Of a stretch of 64,000 nt of DNA, positions 60,225 through 64,000 are shown piece by piece. The DNA is from CAJFUR01 sp904420575. GTDB taxonomy: Bacteria > Actinomycetota > Coriobacteriia > Coriobacteriales > Eggerthellaceae. The DNA lies in the NCBI GenBank assembly GCA_965119745.1, contig OZ221973.1, positions 1,302,001 to 1,366,000 of the forward strand, read 5' to 3'. Each line of letters starts with the position of its first letter. Positions within the stretch are counted from its first letter, which is position 1. The notes under the pieces were generated by a model. The model had not been told where the DNA came from. It searched no databases and saw only the letters and a list, made by a program, of their open reading frames with translations. A program made the translations under genes and the position numbers.

Positions 60225-62873
60225 ATGGAATACCTGAGCACGGCCGAGATCCGCGAGAAATACCTGAGCTTCTTCGAGGCGAAGGGCTGCAAGCGCATGC
60301 CTTCGTCCTCGCTCATCCCCGACGACCCGTCGCTTCTGCTGACGAGCGCCGGCATGGTTCAGTTCAAGCCCTACTTCCTGCAGCAGAAGCACCTGGAGGA
60401 ACCCTACGTGGGCACCACCACGGTGCAGAAGTGCGTGCGCACCAACGACATCGACATCATCGGCACCACGGGCCGCCACCTGAGCTTCTTCGAGATGCTC
60501 GGCAACTTCAGCTTCGGCAAGTACTTCAAGAAGGAGATGTGCGCCTGGGCGTACGAGTTCTCCACCGAGGTGCTGGGGCTTCCTGCCGAGCGCCTGTACT
60601 TCACCGTCTACCTCGACGACGACGAGACCATCGAGATATGGAAGGGCCTCGGCGTGCCCGACGACCATATCTCGCGCCTCGGCGAGGAGGACAACTTCTG
60701 GCGTGCTGGCCCCACCGGCCCGTGCGGCCCCTGCTCGGAAATCTATTACGACCAGGGCGAGGAATTCGGCTGCGGCAGCCCCGACTGCGCTCCGGGCTGC
60801 GACTGTGACCGCTTCCTGGAGTACTGGAACCTCGTGTTCACGCAGTACGACGGGCAGGAGGACGGATCGTTCGTGCCGCTGCCGAAGAAGAACATCGACA
60901 CCGGCATGGGCCTCGAGCGCATCGCGGCCATCATGCAGGGCGTCCAATCCAACTACGAGACCGACGTGCTGCGCAGCCTGGTGGCGGTGGGCGAGCGCCT
61001 GAGCGGCGTTTCCTACGGCGCCGATGCGGCCAGCGACCTGGCGCTGCGCATCATAGCCGATCACAGCCGCAGCGTCACGTTCATGATCGCCGACGGCATC
61101 CTGCCGTCCAACGAGGGGCGCGGCTATGTGCTGCGCCGCTTGCTGCGCCGTGCGGTCATGAAGGCGCACCTCATCGGCGTCGAGGGCCCGTTCCTGAACG
61201 GGTACGTGGACGAGATCGTGCGCCTCATGGGCCACGTCTATCCCGAAATCGTGGAGAACCGCGAGCTCGCGCGCCGCGTCATCCTGTCCGAAGAGGAACG
61301 CTTCGGCGCCACGCTGAGGCAGGGCCAGGCGTTCCTGGAAGAGGCGCTCGACGCGCTCGAAGGCGACGTGCTGGCCGGCGAGCAGGCGTTCACCCTGCAC
61401 GACACGTACGGCTTTCCGGTCGAGGTGACCCAGGAGATTGCCGAGGCGCGAGGCGTTGCGGTGGACCTCGAGGGCTTCGGACGCTGCATGGAGGCGCAGC
61501 GCGAGCGCGCCCGTGCGGCCAACACGAAGGACGCCGAAGCGGCATGGAGCACCTACGGCGGCGTGCATGCCGACATCCTGGAGGCGACGGGCCCCACGCG
61601 GTTCGTCGGCTACGGGCAGTTGGAAAGCCCGGCGCAGGTGCTGGCCCTCGTCAAGGACGGCAAGCGGGTTGAGCGCCTGGAAGCGGGCGAGAGCGGCGAG
61701 GTCGTGCTGGACGCGACGCCGTTCTACGCCGAAATGGGCGGCGAAGTGGGCGACACAGGCACCATCTTCGCCGATGGCCTGGTGTTGGAGGTGCAGGACA
61801 CGGTCGCGCCGGAAAAGGGTTTGTCCGTGCATCGCGTGAAGGTGGCCGAAGGCGCCGTGGCACGAGGCGACGACGTGACCGCCGCCGTGGACGCCCTGCG
61901 CCGCGCGCGCATCACGCGCAACCACACCGCGACGCACATCCTGCATGCCGCGTTGCGCCAGGTGCTGGGCGACCACGTGAAGCAGGCGGGCAGCTACGTG
62001 GGCCCCGACCGGCTGCGGTTCGACTTCACGCATTTCGAGGCCATGACGCCCGAGCAGGTGGCCGAGGTGGAGCGCGTGGCCAACGACGTCATCATGCGGG
62101 CCATACCCACGGACATCTACGAGACGTCGCTCGACGCCGCACGCGAGGCGGGCGTCACGGCGCTCTTCGGCGAGAAGTACGGCGAAGTGGTGCGCGTGGT
62201 GACGTGCGGGGACTTCTCCCGCGAGCTGTGCGGCGGCTGCCATGTGGGCAACACGGCCGAGATCGGCCTGGTGAAGATCGCCTCCGAAACCAGCGTGGGC
62301 GCCAACCTGCGCCGCATCGAGGCGGTGACCAGCTTCGGCGCTCTCGAATACCTGAACCGCGTGGAGGCCGAGCTGAAGGAGGCGGCCGACACGCTGCGCG
62401 TGCCGCTGTTCGACGTGAGCGAGCGTACCGCCGCCAACGTCCGCACGATCAAAGAGTTCCAGCAACAGCGCAAGCGCGGCAAGGAAGTGGTGGCAGAAGA
62501 CGGCATCACGAAGCTGGTGTCTGCGGCCGTGGACGCGAAGGCGGGCTATCCCGTCATCGTCGCCAACGCCTCCGGCGACGAGGCGGGCTTGGATGCGGGC
62601 GGCCTGCGCAACGCCTGGGACGTCCTGCGGGCGCGCCTGGGCCGCCCGGGCGCGGTGGTCCTTGCGGCCGAAAAGGACGGCAAGCCTATCGTGCTGGCTG
62701 CGGGCACGCCGGAAGCGGTGGAGGCCGGATTCGACGCCGGAGCCCTCATCAAGGCCATGGCGCCTCACATCAAAGGCGGTGGCGGCGGCAAGCCCGCCAT
62801 GGCGCAGGCCGGCGGAAAGGATGCTTCTGGCATCGACGCCGCGCTGCAGGCTGCGCGGGACCTGCTGCTGTAA
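60225..62873 (+). CDS. alaS: Alanyl-tRNA synthetase
   Basis: 882 residues, full length. The class II catalytic domain starts with REKYLSFFEAKGCKRMPSSSLIP; the editing domain has HTATHILH (about 567-574) and CGGCH (about 669-673); the C-Ala domain ends the protein. All zinc and editing residues are present. ATG 60225 follows GGAGACGGAAAG. The tRNA-Ala(CGC) gene in this window is a substrate. The 183 bases before it show no T-box. Confidence 0.97.
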   Translation: MEYLSTAEIREKYLSFFEAKGCKRMPSSSLIPDDPSLLLTSAGMVQFKPYFLQQKHLEEPYVGTTTVQKCVRTNDIDIIGTTGRHLSFFEMLGNFSFGKYFKKEMCAWAYEFSTEVLGLPAERLYFTVYLDDDETIEIWKGLGVPDDHISRLGEEDNFWRAGPTGPCGPCSEIYYDQGEEFGCGSPDCAPGCDCDRFLEYWNLVFTQYDGQEDGSFVPLPKKNIDTGMGLERIAAIMQGVQSNYETDVLRSLVAVGERLSGVSYGADAASDLALRIIADHSRSVTFMIADGILPSNEGRGYVLRRLLRRAVMKAHLIGVEGPFLNGYVDEIVRLMGHVYPEIVENRELARRVILSEEERFGATLRQGQAFLEEALDALEGDVLAGEQAFTLHDTYGFPVEVTQEIAEARGVAVDLEGFGRCMEAQRERARAANTKDAEAAWSTYGGVHADILEATGPTRFVGYGQLESPAQVLALVKDGKRVERLEAGESGEVVLDATPFYAEMGGEVGDTGTIFADGLVLEVQDTVAPEKGLSVHRVKVAEGAVARGDDVTAAVDALRRARITRNHTATHILHAALRQVLGDHVKQAGSYVGPDRLRFDFTHFEAMTPEQVAEVERVANDVIMRAIPTDIYETSLDAAREAGVTALFGEKYGEVVRVVTCGDFSRELCGGCHVGNTAEIGLVKIASETSVGANLRRIEAVTSFGALEYLNRVEAELKEAADTLRVPLFDVSERTAANVRTIKEFQQQRKRGKEVVAEDGITKLVSAAVDAKAGYPVIVANASGDEAGLDAGGLRNAWDVLRARLGRPGAVVLAAEKDGKPIVLAAGTPEAVEAGFDAGALIKAMAPHIKGGGGGKPAMAQAGGKDASGIDAALQAARDLLL

Positions 62874-62914
62874 GGCGGCCCGGCCGGCGACGGATCTGCG
62901 ACAAGGAGAACGCG

Positions 62915-63343
62915 GTGCGAATCATGGCGCTCGACATCGGCAACGCGCGCGTGGGGGTGGCGGTGAGCGACCCGGCGGAGCGGGTGGCGTCCCCGGTATG
63001 CGTGTTGCCGGCCGGCGACGTCGTGGGCTGCGCCAAGCCGTTCAAGCGCCTGCTGGAGGACTGGGAACCCGAACTGCTGTTATGCGGCCTGCCCTACACG
63101 CTGGCTGGGGAAGAGGGCCCGCAGGCCGCCCACGTGCGCGACGTGGCGCAGCGCATCGGGCGTGCGTGCGGCCTGCCGGTGGCGTTCGCGGACGAGCGCC
63201 TCAGTTCGCGCGAGGCCAAACGGAGTTTGCGTGAAAAGGGCATGGACGAGAAAGCCATGCGGGGCAAAATAGATATGATAGCGGCGAGTTTGTTCTTGCA
63301 GGCGTGGCTCGACGCACGCGTCGGCACCGAAGCGGAAAGGTGA
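62915..63343 (+). CDS. ruvX: Holliday junction resolvase-like protein RuvX/YqgF
   Basis: 142 residues with an RNase H fold. MRIMALDIGNARVGVAVSDP carries the first catalytic Asp, CGLPYTLAGEEGPQA the central loop, and FADERLSSREAKRSL the second acidic site. It is implicated in pre-16S rRNA processing and recombination. GTG 62915 has AAGGAGA upstream. The order alaS-ruvX-mltG is widespread. Confidence 0.93.
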   Translation: MRIMALDIGNARVGVAVSDPAERVASPVCVLPAGDVVGCAKPFKRLLEDWEPELLLCGLPYTLAGEEGPQAAHVRDVAQRIGRACGLPVAFADERLSSREAKRSLREKGMDEKAMRGKIDMIAASLFLQAWLDARVGTEAER

Positions 63344-63351
63344 GAGCGCGT

Positions 63352-64000
63352 ATGCCTTCGCACAGGAAACAGGTCACGTACTCGTCGCGTCCGAACCATG
63401 CGGCGCGTTCCGCCCACGCCAAGGGCGAACGCCAGTTCAGAACGTACGACACGAGCTACATCCGCCCGAAAAGGAGCAAGGCTCCCCTCGTGTTCGCCGC
63501 CGTGCTGGCCGTCGTGGTCGTCGGTGGGTTGGCATGGGGCGCGCTCACGCTGTTCAACAGCTGTTCCGGAACCCCGGCGGAACTGCTTGCCGAAGGCGAG
63601 GAGGCCACCATCGTGGTGTCCGAGGGATCGGGTGCCCAGGCCGTCGGGTCCGACCTGCAGCGGGCCCGCCTGGTGGGCACGGTCGCGGAATTCACGAAGC
63701 GCGTGACCGAGCTGGGCATGGAGTCGTCGCTCAAGCCGGGCACGTACACGTTTGCCGGCGGCACCTCCCTCGATGACATCATCGCCCGTCTGGCGGCAGG
63801 GCCGGAGGCCAGCGGCGCGTCCTTGACCATTCCCGAAGGGTTCACGCTGGCGAACACGGCGGCACGTGTGGCCGAGGTGACGGAAGGCCGCATCACGGCG
63901 GAGGACTTCGCGGCGGCAGCCAGCGACGCGAGCGTCTATGCTGCCGACTTCCCGTTTCTGGCCGAGGGCGGCACTCACTCGCTCGAAGGCTTCCTGTTCC
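63352..64000 (+). CDS. mltG: Endolytic transglycosylase MltG (5' part)
   Basis: The first 216 residues before the window end. A cytoplasmic basic tail (1-45), one membrane helix (about 46-68) and a LysM-like/YceG domain start (VSEGSGAQAVGSDLQRARLVG, LKPGTYTFAGGTSLDDII, IPEGFTLANTAARVAE). It cuts nascent peptidoglycan strands outside the membrane. The catalytic Glu lies beyond the window. The gene is cut by the window edge. Confidence 0.92.
   Translation, partial: MPSHRKQVTYSSRPNHAARSAHAKGERQFRTYDTSYIRPKRSKAPLVFAAVLAVVVVGGLAWGALTLFNSCSGTPAELLAEGEEATIVVSEGSGAQAVGSDLQRARLVGTVAEFTKRVTELGMESSLKPGTYTFAGGTSLDDIIARLAAGPEASGASLTIPEGFTLANTAARVAEVTEGRITAEDFAAAASDASVYAADFPFLAEGGTHSLEGFLF

Noticed and set aside
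58866..62768. Very long minus-strand open frame (about 1300 codons)
   Set aside because: It lies fully antisense to alaS and the AI-2E gene. Its His/Arg/Ala-rich translation is a third-position GC shadow.

Overview
This looks like a chromosomal segment of a GC-rich Coriobacteriia bacterium, most likely Eggerthellaceae (Eggerthella, Gordonibacter or a close relative). The evidence is the GC-rich coding sequence, two LuxR-type regulators with a polytopic membrane N-terminus, Tat-exported lipoprotein flavoprotein reductases, a molybdopterin oxidoreductase operon, and an NrfA module with its own cytochrome c maturation genes. Genus and species cannot be fixed from the sequence alone.

Layout. 0-6 kb: a surface carbohydrate-binding-type lipoprotein, a Tat-lipoprotein flavoprotein reductase, and a divergent membrane LuxR regulator. 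6-18 kb: a VapD-type RNase, branched-chain amino acid genes (ilvE, cimA), a TrpR-like protein, a flavodoxin-fold oxidoreductase, a Nudix hydrolase, a sirtuin, an HrcA/CIRCE-controlled Hsp20, hydrolases, rsmI, a metallopeptidase and cysK. 18.9-27.3 kb: a respiratory or catabolic module made of a cytoplasmic molybdopterin enzyme, a ferredoxin-like subunit, a membrane rubrerythrin, a LuxR regulator and two divergent DASS anion transporters. A shared palindrome, TACTA-N7-TAGTA, lies in front of the enzyme operon and between the transporters. 27.5-32.3 kb: an ECF sigma factor, a membrane protein and an ABC transporter, then a hydrolase with a probable frameshift. 32.5-38 kb: a palindrome-ended element, metG, a TatD gene interrupted by an in-frame TGA, a flavodoxin, rsmA and veg, then tRNA-Ala(CGC). 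39.9-48.3 kb: nrfA, a pentaheme membrane cytochrome and ccmE-F-A-B-C-D. 48.4-52.3 kb: galU, a fluoride riboswitch with crcB, a 2-hydroxyacid dehydrogenase and a TDT transporter. 52.3-53.5 kb: a repeat-rich, partly low-GC gap. 53.5-64 kb: rarA, a flavoprotein reductase with a divergent LysR regulator, a DUF948 protein, an AI-2E transporter, alaS, ruvX and the start of mltG.

How it works together. Anaerobic respiration dominates the accessory content. NrfA and its pentaheme partner would reduce nitrite to ammonia outside the membrane, and the neighbouring Ccm genes would attach their haems. That Ccm set is of the kind with a cysteine CcmE and without CcmG/CcmH. The two flavoprotein reductases and the molybdopterin enzyme each sit beside their own regulator, which is typical of substrate-specific reductases.

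Points most worth checking: the TatD gene, where an in-frame TGA is flanked by cysteine and followed by a bacterial SECIS-like hairpin (selenocysteine or nonsense mutation); two related elements of about 160 bp with long terminal inverted repeats; the shared palindrome in the molybdopterin/transporter module; and a copied 3' fragment of rarA that brackets the flavoprotein/LysR cassette.
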